Positions 21,420 through 33,712 of a DNA stretch of 64,000 bases are shown here, piece by piece. The DNA comes from Brassica napus (lineage: Eukaryota > Streptophyta > Magnoliopsida > Brassicales > Brassicaceae): NCBI RefSeq assembly GCF_020379485.1, contig NW_026014861.1:372001-436000 (forward strand), in the 5' to 3' direction. Each line of letters starts with the position of its first letter. The first letter of the stretch is position 1. The notes below the pieces were generated by a model, which saw only the letters and a list, made by a program, of their open reading frames with translations, had not been told where the DNA came from and did not search any database. The position numbers were made by a program, and so were the translations under genes.

Positions 21420-24400
21420 TCAGCTCCTTGGAGTAAGATCAATGAGTCCAAGCCTTGATAGTATGGACTCCATTGTCTTTAATCTCGCTGCCTTAGTAAA
21501 CACATCTGCAAGCTGGTCTTCACTTCTTGTATAACATGGCAGTATCACTCCTAAGATAATCATCTGCCTCACCTTATGACAATCCACCTCTATGTGCTTT
21601 GTTCTCTCATGAAACACTGAGTTGGAGGCAATGTGGATAGCTGCTTGATTGTCACAATGCATAGTCATAGGAGTAGTCTGCTCAATCTCTAGATGCTTCA
21701 AGATCCCCTTGATCCACACCAACTCGTTTGTCAGCTTCAACATGGCTCTATACTCAGCTTCAGCACTTGAACAGGAGAAAACCTTCTGCTTCTTACTCTT
21801 CCAAGTTACCAAGTTCCCTCCAATGAATGTACAATACCCAGTAGTTGATCTCCTGTCCACTCTATCTCCTGCCCAATCAGCATCACAATAACCAACCACT
21901 TATGTACTGCCATTGCAGCCCATCCAAACTCCTTGTCCAGCCGTCCCACTTAAATACCTCAGTATCCTATCAACCATCTTCCAATGATGGACCTTTGGCG
22001 CCTGCATATGTTGACTCACTTGATTCACAGCGAAGCATATATCTGGCCTAGTAATTGTCAAGTAGATCAGCTTGCCAACCATCTTCCTGTATAGCTTAGG
22101 ATCCTCAAACAGCTGCTTCTGTTCAACCTCCCCCTCACGCAGAACCTTATATCCCTCCTCGAGGGGTGTCTTAGCTATCTTTCCTCCAAGCACATCAGTC
22201 TCCTTCAACATATCCATAGTATACTTCCTTTGAGACATAAACAAACCCTCCTTTGATCTGCATATCTCAATGCCCAGAAAATACTTCATCTCTCCCAAAT
22301 CCTTGATGTCAAACACAGATTTGAGAAACTCCTTAGTAGCTTGAATCCCTGCCTTATCACTCCCTGTGATAATCAAATCATCCACATACACTAGAATCAC
22401 AATGATCCCTGAAGGTCCTGTCAAGGTGAAGAGAGTGTGATCTAATTCAGACTTCCTAAAGCCTCTCCCATTGAGTGTTGTACTCAGCTTCCTGTACCAA
22501 GCTCTAGGTGATTGTTTCAGCCCATATATTGCCTTCTTCAATCTCAAAACATTCCCTGGCTTTACTAGATGCTCAAGACCAGGAGGAGGAAGCATGTATA
22601 CCTCATCTTCTAGCTCACCTTGTAAGAAAGCATTCTTCACATCCATCTGCCACAAATCCCACTCCAAGTTTGTTGCAATGGACAACACAATCCGAACTGT
22701 ATGTAGCTTAGCTACTGGTGCAAAGGTATCAATGTAATCCTCTCCATAGGTCTGTGTAAATCCTCTTGCAACCAATCTGGTCTTCTTCCTATCAATCTGT
22801 CCATTTGCTAGATACTTGATTGTGAAGATCCATCTACTAGATACAGCCCTCTTTCCCTTAGGCAGCTCACTCTCATACCATGTATCATTTTTGATCATAG
22901 CACCTGCTTCAGCTCCCACTGATTCTTTCCATTCCTTGTCTAACATAGCTTCTTCATAAGTCCTTGGTACATAACTCTCATCCAGACTAATCATAAAGGC
23001 ATAATGCTCCTCTGGAAACTCAGCAAAGGAACACACGGCTTGAGAAGGATGCTCCACAGCCTGGGCATTGTAGTACACTCTCGTGTTTACCCAGTTGGAA
23101 GGATCCCTCTTTATCCTTGTGCTCCTCCTCAAAGCTTGAACCTGATCTTCAGTTTGCACACTAGCCGGCTCCACTTGCTCTTCTTCTGAACTGGCCGGTC
23201 TGAGTTGTTCTTCTACACTAGACTGAACCTCATCCACTTCTCCACTAGACTGAACCTCATTGTTCTCAACTTCTTGTGATGTATCTTGATCATGAAGACC
23301 TGAATCCTCTTGGTTTTGCTCTTGCTCACCAGATTCAGTTCCATTCCCCCTCTCATGATCAAGAGGAGTTGTTCTTCCAGCTCCACCACTCTGATTGGAA
23401 GACTCTCTCCTTCCGGTTTCCTGATCCTGGGATAATCCTATCCGAAGCTTCTCTAACATCACTCTCAGTATTGTTGCCTTATCAGATGGAGCTTGAGACA
23501 AATCCTTCAGATTTTCCCACTCCTTTTCTTCATAATAACCTTTTGTTTCAACAAACTTCACTTCTCTAGATACCATCACTCTCCTTGCTTCAGGATCATA
23601 GCACTTGTACCCCTTCTGAGTGATAGAGTAACCAATGAACATAGCCTTAGTACTCTTTGCCTCCAGCTTGTTTCTCTGCTCTCCTGGAACCATGACATAG
23701 CACACACACCCAAAGACACGTAGATGATCAATGACAGGTTTACTCTTGTTCAATACCTCAAATGGAGACAGATTCTTCAATATCTTGGTTGGAACCCGGT
23801 TGATGAGATAGCAAGCAGTCTGCACAGCATCACTCCAAAAGCGTTTTGGGACATTTGCATGAAACATCATTGATCTAGCAACCTCCATCAAGTGCATGTT
23901 CTTCCTCTCAGCTACCCCATTCTGCTGTGGTGTGTAAGGGCAGCTAGTCTGATGCACAATCCCATGCTTGGCTAGATGACTCTTGAAGGCATTGCTGATG
24001 TATTCACCTCCATTATCTGATCTCAGTACCTTCACAGTAGCATTGTATTGATTAGATACATATGCTTGGAAGTTCATAAATGCTTCTAGCACCCTATCTT
24101 TAGATGGAAGCAATGTAAGCCAAGTATACTTAGACTTCTCGTCAATGAATGTCACAAAGTACTTCTGGCTATCTCTAGACAAACAAGGAGCAGTCCACAC
24201 ATCTGAATGAACTAGATCAAAGCAATGCTCATAAGTAGTTTCTGATGTTGGAAAAACAGTCCTACAATGCTTCCCTAATATGCATGCTTCACACTCCAAG
24301 TGACTAAATGACATATTAGGAATTATCAATTCAATAGCACGAGCATGAGGATGTCCCAATCTAGCATGCCAAGTAATACTATCAATCTTCTCATAAGTAC

Positions 24401-25246
24401 TACTCAAACACATAGAATCAAAGGGTTTAGAGATCTTAGCCAATTGGAGCTGATATAGATTATTCTTGCTGTCTCCTCTCCCAATGACCCTTCCAGTCTT
24501 CAAATCTTGGAACTCAACATCATCTGGCCTGAATACTACTTGACAGCCAAGATCAATTGTGGCTTTCCTCACAGATAGCAAATTTGAAGCAAACTGTGGC
24601 ATGTAGAAGGCATCTGAGTCTTTATCAAATAGCTTGAGCTTTCCAACTCCTTCTATTGGAATCCTATCACCATTAGCTATCATCACACCCCCAGTGGCTT
24701 TCTTTACATCACTCATTAAGCTTCTATCACTAATCATGTGATGACTTGCTCCAGAATCAACAATGATGGGTTTGTTGGATGTGGATGCTTTGGCAGGAGC
24801 ACCTTGTCTCCGGGTCGTAGCCAAAGCATACACATACTTGACAAACTCATCCCATTCCTCCTTTGTGACACGCTCATCTGCTCCTTTGGTCTCTAGCTTC
24901 CTCATAACCCCACTGCTCTCTACAGATTCTCCCATGTAAGCTGAGTAGAAACACTCTCCTACTTGCATACTCTCCTTGATACCCTTCCTCCATAATCTGC
25001 TCATCATGACCCACATCTTAGAAAGTTTTCTCAACTTTCCCTTCTTGCAGCTTGTACCTCTCTTCCATCTACCTGGCTTCTTGTTTATCTCCCACACATC
25101 ACAAATGTGTTCAACCAACTCACATATCTCTCCCATAAGAAAGCTAAAGGTCACATCTTGCTTCCTCCTTCCTGTATGAGTTTTCACCATACCCAACTCT
25201 GATTCTACTTCTCTCAGCCTCCCCACAAGCTGATACAACTCGTCCT
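21420..25246 (-). pseudogene. RE-F gag-pol main part: Gag C-terminus, protease, integrase, RT, RNase H
   Basis: On the minus strand it runs from the RE-G junction through the rest of an atypical Gag. Protease follows (VDSGASHHMISD), then the GAG-pre-integrase zinc region (WHARLGHPHA, CEACILGKHC), the integrase DDE core (HSDVWTAP, RSDNGGEY, NGVAERKN), RT (YVDD at complement 22377-22388) and RNase H ending LIDLTPRS at complement 21420-21422. One in-frame TAA at about complement 21898-21900 replaces the GAA of paralogues, just before VVGYCDADW. The Gag part has no CCHC zinc knuckle but a Lys/Arg-rich stretch (KKPGRWKRGTSCKKGKLRK). Its N-terminus is at 31031-31334. Confidence 0.92.
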
Positions 25247-25802
25247 TGTTGAACAAAATAAGAGAAGAGAAGAGGTATCAGGGTGAAGGCATGGAGTATT
25301 AGAGAAGGATAGAAGAGTTGAGTTTAATATGGTTGAGGTGTCCGTACAAGGCAAGGCCGTACAAGGCAAGGCCGTACAGTTAGGGTAATGGAGATGGTCC
25401 AAAGTTACCTAAGGGGAGTTAACTTGGGAGTTTAGCTTTGTTACAGCCTTATCCACAATCAGTCCGTTGAATCAGATGGATAAGGCGCGGCTACAGCTAA
25501 GGACAGCCTGGAAAGTAAAAGCAAAAGGTGTCCAAGCATGTGGCTCATCCCATTGGTTACTTTTCCCATAGTCTCTCATCTTATCCTTGACTTCACATGC
25601 TTGTATTTCGAAATGCCCTAGCTCTCTCTCATATATATATTGTAACCTGATTGATTAATAAGATAACACAAGAGTTTATGAGTTTCTCTCTTAAGTTCAT
25701 CATGATCATCTCATACAATTACACCTAAACACCTTAATCTCTCATAATCACCCTTAAACTCTCTCTAATCTCTCAATACCTTTCTTATTCTCTAAACTTT
25801 CA
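25247..25802 (+). repeat. RE-G 5' LTR (556 bp)
   Basis: TGTTGAACAAAATAAG... to ...CTAAACTTTCA, canonical TG...CA ends. CCGTACA motifs at 25342, 25357 and 25372. TATA-like ATATATATAT at 25631-25640, then a pyrimidine-rich R/U5 part. Confidence 0.97.
25342..25377 (+). promoter_or_regulatory. CCGTACA triplet in RE-G 5' LTR U3
   Basis: Three CCGTACA motifs at exact 15-bp spacing (25342, 25357, 25372), repeated in the 3' LTR at 30565-30600. The sequence fits the reported SBP-domain preference for a GTAC core with CCGTAC context; function is inferred. Confidence 0.5.
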
Positions 25803-25820
25803 TGGTATCAGAGCCAGGTT
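25803..25820 (+). other. RE-G primer binding site (tRNA-iMet)
   Basis: TGGTATCAGAGCCAGGTT immediately after the 5' LTR; the first 12 bases are the standard initiator tRNA-Met PBS of plant copia elements. Confidence 0.93.
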
Positions 25821-25905
25821 GTCTTTGGTATTGAGATCTTGTGTTCTTCAGCTTCAGATAAAGATTATTCTCGTTGGGTTCTAAGGAAAGATCAAACAAC
25901 TCAAG

Positions 25906-28900
25906 ATGGGAGGGAACAAGGTTATCACGGTTCCGATTTCACTAAAGGGTGGGGGAAACTACCTGTTGTGGTCAAGGCTTGTGAAGACAGCCATTGGGAG
26001 GCTAGGGTTATGGAGTCACATCACGGATGAAGCTCCAGCACCGGTGGCCAGTACGGAAGAAGGTGGAAGAGAGCTCGCGGTGACTGATGGAAAGAAATGG
26101 ATTCAGGATGACTTGATGGTGCTATCTGTGCTGCAAGGGTGACTTGAAGAACATCTCTTGGAAGCCTACAGCTACTGCGAGACTCCAAAGCACCTGTGGG
26201 AGACACTCCAAAAGACATTTGGGAACATTACCAATCTGAGCAGGGTGTTTGAGCTCAAGAGAGCCATCAACATGCTTGTACAAGATGGAGAGGAGTTCAC
26301 CAAACATCTAGGCAAGTATAGATCCTTGTGGTCTGAGCTTGAAACATTGAGGCCAAGCACAACTGATCAGGAGCTGCTTATGGAAAGGCGGGAGCAAGAT
26401 CAGGTGTTTGGATTATTGTTGACGTTGGATGCTCCATTTAACGATGTGATCAAGCACGTTCTAAGGATGCCGAATCTGCCATCCATGGAGGAAGTGTGTG
26501 CACAGATTCAGAAGGAGGAAGGGTCTCTCGGTCTCTTTGGTAGCAAGGGGGACCTGTCTTTAGCCAACAAGGCTGAGGAAGCAGCACAAGCAAACCGAGC
26601 AGCATACAAGAATGATGAGAGGAAGTATGGTGATGACAGACGGTTTGGAGGCAACTGCGATCACTGCAAGAAGCCAGGGCACAAAAGGAGCCAATGCTGG
26701 ATCCTACATCCCCATCTCAAGCCGGCCAAGTTTAACAAAGAACGAGAAGCTAGAGCTAACCTGTCTGCTGAAGCAAATGAAGCCGGTTCATCAGGAGCAG
26801 GCACAAATGCACAAGTGGGAGAAAGCACAGGAAGAGCTATGGCAACTCATTACGCGGCCACAAGGAGCTTGGATCATGAAGTGATCAGAAAATCAGACAT
26901 TGATGCCCTCATCAAAGCTCTTAAGGAGTCTGGTACATTCGGAAACACTCTTGGATACTCATATACTGCTCATACAATGCCTAGGAATGAGAATAGATTA
27001 CTTGATATCATTAGTGAGTTGAAACTGAGAAACAAATCACCTAGAACTCATCTTGCTAGAGGAATAAAACCATTGATTATTGATTCTGGTGCATCTCACC
27101 ATATGATTAGTGATGATAGTCTTATTAAAAACATAGAACCAGCTCAAGGACATGTAATGATTGCAAATGGAGATAGAATCCCCATTAGAGGAATAGGAGA
27201 TTTAAAACTGTTTGATAAGAATTCTAAAGCCTTTTACATGCCTGAGTTTACTTCTAATCTATTATCTGTCAAGAGATGTACTAATGATCTTCAATGCAAT
27301 GTTATCTTTAGCCCTAATGATGTGAAATTTCAGGATATTGAGAGCAGTAAGTTGATTGGGCAAGGAGTAACCAAAGGGGATCTTTATTTACTTGAAGACA
27401 TTACCCCCATTTCTAGTTGTTTGTTGAGTTCTGTTTTAAGTAAAGGTGCATTATGGCATTCTAGGCTAGGACATCCACATGTTAGAGCCTTAAGCTTAAT
27501 GTTACCAGGTGTCATGTTTAAAAATAATGATTGTGAGGCTTGTATTTTGGGAAAACATTGTAAGACTGTGTTTAAAAGATCTACTACTATCTATGATAAT
27601 TGCTTTGATCTTATTCACTCTGATGTATGGACTGCTCCCTGTTTATCTAGAGATAACTACAAGTACTTTGTCACATTCATAGATGAAAAATCTAAATACA
27701 CCTGGATAACACTCATTAAAACAAAGGATAGGGTTCTTGATGCATTTAAAAACTTCCAGTCTTATGTATCTAACCAGTATAATGCCAAGATTAAGATTTT
27801 CAGGTCTGATAATGGTGGAGAGTATACTGGCAATGCATTCAAGAACCATCTAGCTCAACATGGGATTCTTCATCAGACAAGCTGTCCCTACACTCCTCAA
27901 CAGAATGGAGTTGCTGAGAGGAAGAACAGACACCTAATGGAGGTGGCAAGGTCTATGATGTTTCACACAAGTGTACCAAAGAGGTTTTGGAGTGATGCTG
28001 TGATCTCTGCTTGCTATCTAATTAATAGGATACCAACAAAGATTTTGGAGGATCAAGCACCCTACGAAGTTCTAAACAGAAGCAAGCCAGTACTGGATCA
28101 CTTAAGAGTAATTGGGTGTGTGTGCTTTGTGCTTGTACCCGGAGAGCTAAGGAATAAGTTAGAAGCAAAGAGTACAAGAGCTATGTTCATTGGCTACTCA
28201 ACATCACAGAAAGGGTACAAATGCTATGATTCAGATGCCAGGAGGGTTCTTGTGTCTAGAGATGTCAAGTTTTTGGAAGATAAGAGTTTTTATGGAGATA
28301 GGAAGTGGGAAGATCTTGAAGATTTGTCTCAGCCATCTGATAAAGCTACAAGTATTAGGCGTGTGCTAGATGGACTTGGGATCAACATGTCCCAGGATCA
28401 GCAACCAACAAGTACTAATGAAGCTGAAGAATCATCACACCTTGATCATGAAGGGGGAAACGAACCTGAGCCTGGAGATCATGAAGATCAAGACTCAGAT
28501 AATCATGTTCAAGGAGTGACACTAAGTGAAGAAGAATCTACTCAAGAAGATCAGATTGAAACCAATGAAGTTGAGGGAGAAGGTGTAGAGCCTCCGGCTG
28601 TTATGGAGCCTGTTCAGGTTCCTTTAAGAAGAAGTACACGGCTAAAGAGGGATACTTCCAACTGGGTAAACACGAGAGTGTACTACAATGCCCAGGATGT
28701 GGAGCATCCCTCCCAAGCTGTGTGTTCCTTTGCTGAGTTCCCTCAAGAGCATTGTGCATTCATGGTGAGTTTGGATAAGAATTTTGTTCCAAGATCATAT
28801 GAGGAAGCCATGATGCATAAAGAGTGGAGAGAATCAGTTGGAGATGAATCAGGAGCTATGATAAAGAATGATACATGGTATGAAAGTGAGTTACCTAAAG

Positions 28901-30327
28901 GGAAGAAGGCAGTAACAAGCAGATGGATATTTACGATCAAATACCTTCCTAATGGACAGATAGAGAGGCGCAAGACAAGGCTAGTTGCAAGAGGCTATAC
29001 TCAGACCTATGGAGAGGATTACATTGATACCTTTGCCCCAGTTGCTAAGCTTCACACAATTAGGATAGTACTATCCTTGGCTGTGAACCTTGAGTGGGAT
29101 CTGTGGCAAATGGATGTGAAGAATGCATTTCTTCAAGGTGAACTAGAAGATGAAGTATACATGCATCCCCCACCAGGTCTTGAAGGTCTTGTAAAGCCAG
29201 GAAATGTGTTGAGATTGAAGAAGGCCATTTATGGTTTAAAACAGTCTCCTAGAGCTTGGTACAACAAACTAAGCACAACATTGAATGGGCGTGGCTTTAG
29301 AAAGTCTGAGCTTGATCATACTCTCTTCACTCTCACTACACACTCAGGTATCATCTGTCTACTTGTTTATGTGGATGATATCATCATAACAGGTAGTGAT
29401 AAGGATGGTATAAAAGCCACAAAGGAGTTTTTAAAATCTGTGTTTGAAATTAAAGACTTAGGAGAAATGAAATACTTCCTTGGAATTGAGTTGTGTAGAT
29501 CTAAGGAAGGATTGTTCATTTCCCAAAGGAAGTATGCACTTGATCTATTGAAAGATGCAGGTATTGGAGATAAAACAGCAAGGATGCCTCTTGAGGATGG
29601 CTACAAGCTTCCACGTGAGGGGGAGATTGAAGATAGCAAGCCTTTCCATGATCCGAAGCTGTATAGGAAGATGGTAGGGAAGCTGATCTACCTTACCATT
29701 ACAAGACCAGATGTATGCTTTGCTGTGAATCAAGTGCATATGCAAGTTCCAAAGGAACATCATTGGCACATGGTGGAGAGGCTACTGATGTATCTAAACG
29801 GAACAAAGGGCCTTGGAGTTTGGATGGGTTGCAACAAGAGTACTGAAGTGGTAGGCTACTGTGATGCGGATTGGGCAGATGATAGAGCTGACAGAAGATC
29901 AACTACCGGCTATTGTACATTCATTGGAGGCAACTTAGTGACATGGAAGAGCAAGAAACAGAAGGTGGTGGCCTGTTCCAGTGCTGAAGCTGAGTATAGA
30001 GCCATGCTGAAGCTCACAAACGAACTGGTATGGATCAAGGGAATCTTAAAGCATTTGGAGATTGAGCAAGCTACTCCAATGACTATGCATTGTGACAACC
30101 AAGCCGCCATACACATCGCAACAAACTCAGTATTCCATGAGAGAACCAAGCATATTGAGGTTGATTGTCACAAAGTGAGACAGATGATTGTCTTGGGGGT
30201 GATCTTGCCATGCTACACTCGGAGTGAGGATCAATTAGCAGATGTGTTCACCAAGGCTGCAAAACAGAAGACTATGGAGTCCATTCACATCAGATTGGGA
30301 CTCATAGATCTCACACAAAGGAGCTGA
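25906..30327 (+). pseudogene. RE-G gag-pol polyprotein with one internal TGA (1473 codons)
   Basis: Start ATG at 25906 (MGGNKVITVPISLKGG), shortly after the PBS. Gag (UBN2-like, NYLLWSRLVKTAIG) is stopped by TGA at codon 79 (26140-26142), where paralogues have TCA (Ser); the same frame then continues to 30327. Zinc knuckle CDHCKKPGHKRSQC from residue 251; protease Asp393 in IDSGAS; integrase HHCC (WHSRLGHPH, CEACILGKHC) and DDE residues Asp573, Asp635, Glu671; RT YVDD from residue 1155; RNase H to LIDLTQRS. Two codons are missing in RT (VNQVHMQV versus VNQVSQHMQV), and WADDRAD replaces WAGDRAD. Normally the polyprotein self-cleaves to form virus-like particles; the TGA should block this copy unless read through. 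Confidence 0.95.
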
Positions 30328-30469
30328 TCCCCTTAGCCATGAGACCTTTACTCTTTTTCCCTCATCAAAGTTTTGTCCCAATGGGTTTTCTTTGGTGAGG
30401 TTTTTAATGAGGAAGATCTCATGGCCTTTCCAAGCTTGGCTAGTTCCTATAGACAAGCTTGAGGGGGAG

Positions 30470-31025
30470 TGTTGAACAAAATAAGAGAAGAGAAGAGGTA
30501 TCAGGGTGAAGGCATGGAGTATTAGAGAAGGATAGAAGAGTTGAGTTTAATATGGTTGAGGTGTCCGTACAAGGCAAGGCCGTACAAGGCAAGGCCGTAC
30601 AGTTAGGGTAATGGAGATGGTCCAAAGTTACCTAAGGGGAGTTAACTTGGGAGTTTAGCTTTGTTACAGCCTTATCCACAATCAGTCCGTTGAATCAGAT
30701 GGATAAGGCGCGGCTACAGCTAAGGACAGCCTGGAAAGTAAAAGCAAAAGGTGTCCAAGCATGTGGCTCATCCCATTGGTTACTTTTCCCATAGTCTCTC
30801 ATCTTATCCTTGACTTCACATGCTTGTATTTCGAAATGCCCTAGCTCTCTCTCATATATATATTGTAACCTGATTGATTAATAAGATAACACAAGAGTTT
30901 ATGAGTTTCTCTCTTAAGTTCATCATGATCATCTCATACAATTACACCTAAACACCTTAATCTCTCATAATCACCCTTAAACACTCTCTAATCTCTCAAT
31001 ACCTTTCTTATTCTCTAAACTTTCA
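30470..31025 (+). repeat. RE-G 3' LTR (556 bp)
   Basis: Directly follows PPT GAGGGGGAG (30461-30469), ends ...CTAAACTTTCA and is followed by the second TSD copy GTCCT. Confidence 0.97.
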
Positions 31026-31030
31026 GTCCT

Positions 31031-31334
31031 TCCTTTGTCTTAGACTATAGATCACGCCCTTGGCTTCATGACCCTCCAACCTTGCTGTCTGACCTTCTTC
31101 AGCAGCTACCTCCTTTAAAGGTTCTACCTTTACTTGAATCTCCTTCAAACTTGCTGTCTGATCTTTCTCAGCAGCTCTCACCTTTAAAGGCTCTTCCTTT
31201 ACATGATTACTCCAAATCCCACAGCTTTCCAAAGCTGTCTCTACCCAATCTGACCAGATCCACTTGTTTTCTCTCCCTTTCTTCACTTGATAACTTGATC
31301 TTGTCTTCATCTCTCTGCTCACGTTTGACTCCAT
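31031..31334 (-). pseudogene. RE-F gag 5' part (Gag N-terminus)
   Basis: Start ATG at complement 31332-31334, about 140 bp from the PBS. The N-terminus contains KWIWSDWVETALESCGIWSNHV, aligning with the WSRxVKTAxGxxGLW motif of ordinary copia Gag but clearly diverged. It is rich in Glu/Lys (KEEPLK, AEKDQTASLKE, AEEGQTARLEG), with a near-duplicated 'A-A-E-(K/E)-x-Q-T-A' segment. The frame runs into RE-G at its TSD (31026-31030) and is in register with the part at 25246 and below. Confidence 0.85.
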
Positions 31335-31472
31335 CAGATGTCCTCAATAAAACCCAGCAAATGAAGAACAGAGCTCAAAACCACCAAGAACACTCAAGAA
31401 CATCAAGAACAGCTCAAGAACACAAAACTAGATTTTTTAAGAACATGAATAACACACTTCCACCCTTTTAGT

Positions 31473-31490
31473 AACCTGGCTCTGATACCA
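31473..31490 (-). other. RE-F primer binding site
   Basis: Complement reads TGGTATCAGAGCCAGGTT and abuts the RE-F 5' LTR. Confidence 0.92.
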
Positions 31491-31959
31491 TATACACTTT
31501 TGTGTATTAGAGTGTGTTTAAGAACAATCAGATTGTTTTGTGTAAGATTAAAGAGATTAAGAGAATAAGTAGAGAGAGAATAGAGAGAATACTCAAAACT
31601 CCATTAATTAATTTAATGTCTCAGATACAAGTTATATATGAAGAGATAAGGATAATACAAAGAGGATTTCGAAATCATAAGCATGTGAAGTCAAGGGATA
31701 GGCTGTAAAGATGCTTCACATGCTTGGACAGGCTGTAAAGGTGCTTTACCTTTCCAGCTATGACCAGACCTTATCCAAACTACTCCTTCCTTATCCAGAC
31801 TTCCTCTTGGGCGTGATCCACTCTCCAAAGGGATGCAAAGTAACTTCCTAAGATTTTAACTTAGTTACCACAGTCAAACCGAAGTTACTGTGGTAAAACT
31901 CCAAAGTTACTATCTGCCCCAATACTCTTCCTCTATCAATGTATCACCTCTTCTCAACA
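31491..31959 (-). repeat. RE-F 5' LTR (469 bp)
   Basis: Mirror copy of 20809-21277, flanked on the right by the TSD TATAA (31960-31964). Ends in TA on the element strand. Confidence 0.95.
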
Positions 31960-32624
31960 TATAATACTTGAAACAAGCCAGACAATCAAGGCAAGAACAA
32001 GTAAATTTCAATCTCTAAAATGACAATGCAAGCTCTAAACAATACATTGACATTCTAGGTTCATTTTTCATTTTTCATTTTTTTTTTTTAAGTTCTCTAA
32101 ATGAAATGCAAGCTTACATCAGTACATTTGCAATTTAGGTTCATTTTTAAATGCATCACTACATGAATGCACAATCTTAAAGCATTAGCTATATGAATGC
32201 AACAGGTTCAATCCATGAGTTCTATTAAAGCTATGCACAACAGTTTCAATCAAGACCAATGATGCAAGCAACTTAGACAATTTCTAATTGATGCAAGACT
32301 TTCATTGATGGATTAAACATAGGCATTAGCATCAGATTTAAATAAGATTGAACTTAGACAGAATGAGACATGCTTATGTATGCAAAACAGCTTTTCAAAC
32401 ATGATGCAAGCAGTAGAGACATTCTACTCAATTCTACAACACATTCATGATGATTCAAGCTATGGCAACACACAAGACAATGCAATAACCAAAACATGAG
32501 ATTCTGGGACTCTAGACACCACTCACAGCACAATAAATAAAGACACAAGCTCTTATTAAGGGTTAGGAGGTTTGCTTACAACCAAGAGATCCGAGCTGAT
32601 CTCTTGAACCTCCATGGACACGGC
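31960..32624 (-). other. RE-E non-coding internal region, middle part
   Basis: Low-complexity A/T-rich sequence rich in 'catgaatgcaa'-like words with a poly-T tract near 32080-32092. No coding potential. It aligns in reverse with RE-N 42340-42788 and 50199-50590, so it is a shared LARD segment. The first 5 bases are the TSD of RE-F. Confidence 0.75.
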
Positions 32625-33443
32625 TCACTTGAACTTGGCAGGTTTGAGGCTTGGATTCAGTATCCAACACCTCTCCTTGGTGTGTCCATCCCTCTTGCAA
32701 TGCTCACACCTCAGGCCTCTTCAATCCCCCTTCTTGTACACCGTTTTCATGGGCTGAGAGCTTCCTTCAGCGTGTGAGGCAAAGGTAAGTGGTTCCTTTG
32801 CTCCAAACAATCCGTGTGAGCCCTCCTCCTTTTGGACTTGAGCACACACCTCTTCAAGGGTAGGTAGCTTCTCAGACCTCAATAGGTGTTTGATGAGGCC
32901 GCTGAAGGTGGGACTGAGAGTTAGGAGCAGCCCAAACACTTTATCTTGCTCCCTTCTTTCATTCAACACATCCGGCTCAAATGATTGAGGTCTAAGCATC
33001 TCTAGCTCAGACCAAAGGGCTCTGAACTTTCCTAGATGAGTAGTGAACTCCTCTTCTTCTTGGGACATGTTGTTGATGGCCTTCTTGATCTCAAAGACTC
33101 GGCTGAGGTTGGACAGGTTCCCATAGATCTTCTTAAGTGTACTCCAAAGCTCTTTAGCACTCTCACAGTAGGAGTAGGCTTCAAGAATGGATGGATCCAA
33201 GGAGCTTTGGAGTATGGAGAGGACAGTGAGGTCTTCTTGTAGCCATCTGTCTTCAGAGACCGGTTTGGAACTTGCTTCACCTTCAGCTTGTGTGGCGACA
33301 GCTTTGGAGTGGTTTGGAGCATCTGAGATGCAATGGCTCCATAAACCCTTTCCTCCTATGGCTGTCTTGGCTAGGCGTGACCAGAGAAGGTAGTTGGGGC
33401 CTTTGAGAGTGACTGGGATGACAATGGCTCTTTTGGACTCCAT
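32625..33443 (-). pseudogene. RE-E gag: Gag capsid region, TGA, then zinc knuckle
   Basis: Gag of a non-autonomous element. The ATG at complement 33441-33443 (MESKRAIVIPVTLKG) is preferred, as it aligns with the Gag starts of RE-D and RE-K; an open frame extends upstream to 33578 but overlaps the PBS. It carries NYLLWSRLAKTAIGGKGLW, the ILEAYSYCESAKELWSTLKK block and RVFEIKKAINN (UBN2-type Gag). A TGA at complement 32721-32723 follows KTVYKKGD. In the same frame just beyond it lies a CCHC knuckle, CEHCKRDGHTKERCW (Cys codons at complement 32706-32708, 32697-32699 and 32667-32669, His at 32682-32684), ending at a second stop, complement 32625-32627. No protease or pol follows. The product could be a truncated Gag or, with readthrough, a 272-aa Gag. 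Confidence 0.85.
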
Positions 33444-33576
33444 CTTGAGGCTGGAAAGAGCAAAACTGTCAAGGAACTTCTTCAAAGGCTGGCGCTTGGG
33501 AGCTGAGTGAACTGAGCTGAACTGGCGTGGGCTGGAGCTTGTGTTTGTTGCGGAAGCTTCTACCAGGAGTCTGATC

Positions 33577-33594
33577 AACCTGGCTCTGATACCA
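33577..33594 (-). other. RE-E primer binding site
   Basis: Complement reads TGGTATCAGAGCCAGGTT, adjacent to the RE-E 5' LTR; intact, unlike that of RE-N. Confidence 0.92.
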
Positions 33595-33712
33595 TGTGAG
33601 ATTTTCAGAGTACAAGTGCTTGAGTGATGTAAGAACAGATGAGAGATTTGTGTATGATGAAGTATGAAGAATAGAAATGAGTTTAAGAGAATCAGAGAGA
33701 GTATGGGAGACT
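33595..33712 (-). repeat. RE-E 5' LTR, part 1 (split by RE-H)
   Basis: Same sequence as 18508-18625. It stops at the RE-H insertion; its last 5 bases AGACT are the RE-H TSD. Confidence 0.94.

Larger units (their letters stand above)
25247..31025 (+). mobile_element. RE-G: full-length copia retrotransposon (5779 bp)
   Basis: Complete plus-strand element inside the gag of RE-F, with TSD GTCCT at 25242-25246 and 31026-31030. LTRs 25247-25802 and 30470-31025 are both 556 bp; I see one substitution (ttaaactctc versus ttaaacactc). PBS 25803-25820, gag-pol 25906-30327, 3' leader 30351-30412, PPT 30461-30469. Very recent by its LTRs. It is not autonomous as it stands because of a nonsense codon in gag. 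Confidence 0.97.
20809..31959 (-). mobile_element. RE-F: copia element carrying RE-G
   Basis: Minus-strand element with TSD TATAA (20804-20808 and 31960-31964). LTRs 20809-21277 and 31491-31959 are both 469 bp with one difference seen (tctgccaca versus tctgcccca). PBS complement 31473-31490, PPT complement 21278-21286, 3' leader 21333-21397. Gag-pol is split by RE-G within gag and also carries one nonsense codon. Without RE-G the element would be about 5.4 kb. Confidence 0.94.

Noticed and set aside
25803..25820. tRNA-Met gene fragment
   Set aside because: Only the 3'-end complement is present and it always lies beside an LTR; it is a primer binding site.
32080..32092. Poly-T tract (and the poly-A at 50516-50529) as SINE/LINE tails
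   Set aside because: Both lie at the same point of the LARD interior in opposite orientations, with no TSD or promoter boxes around them.
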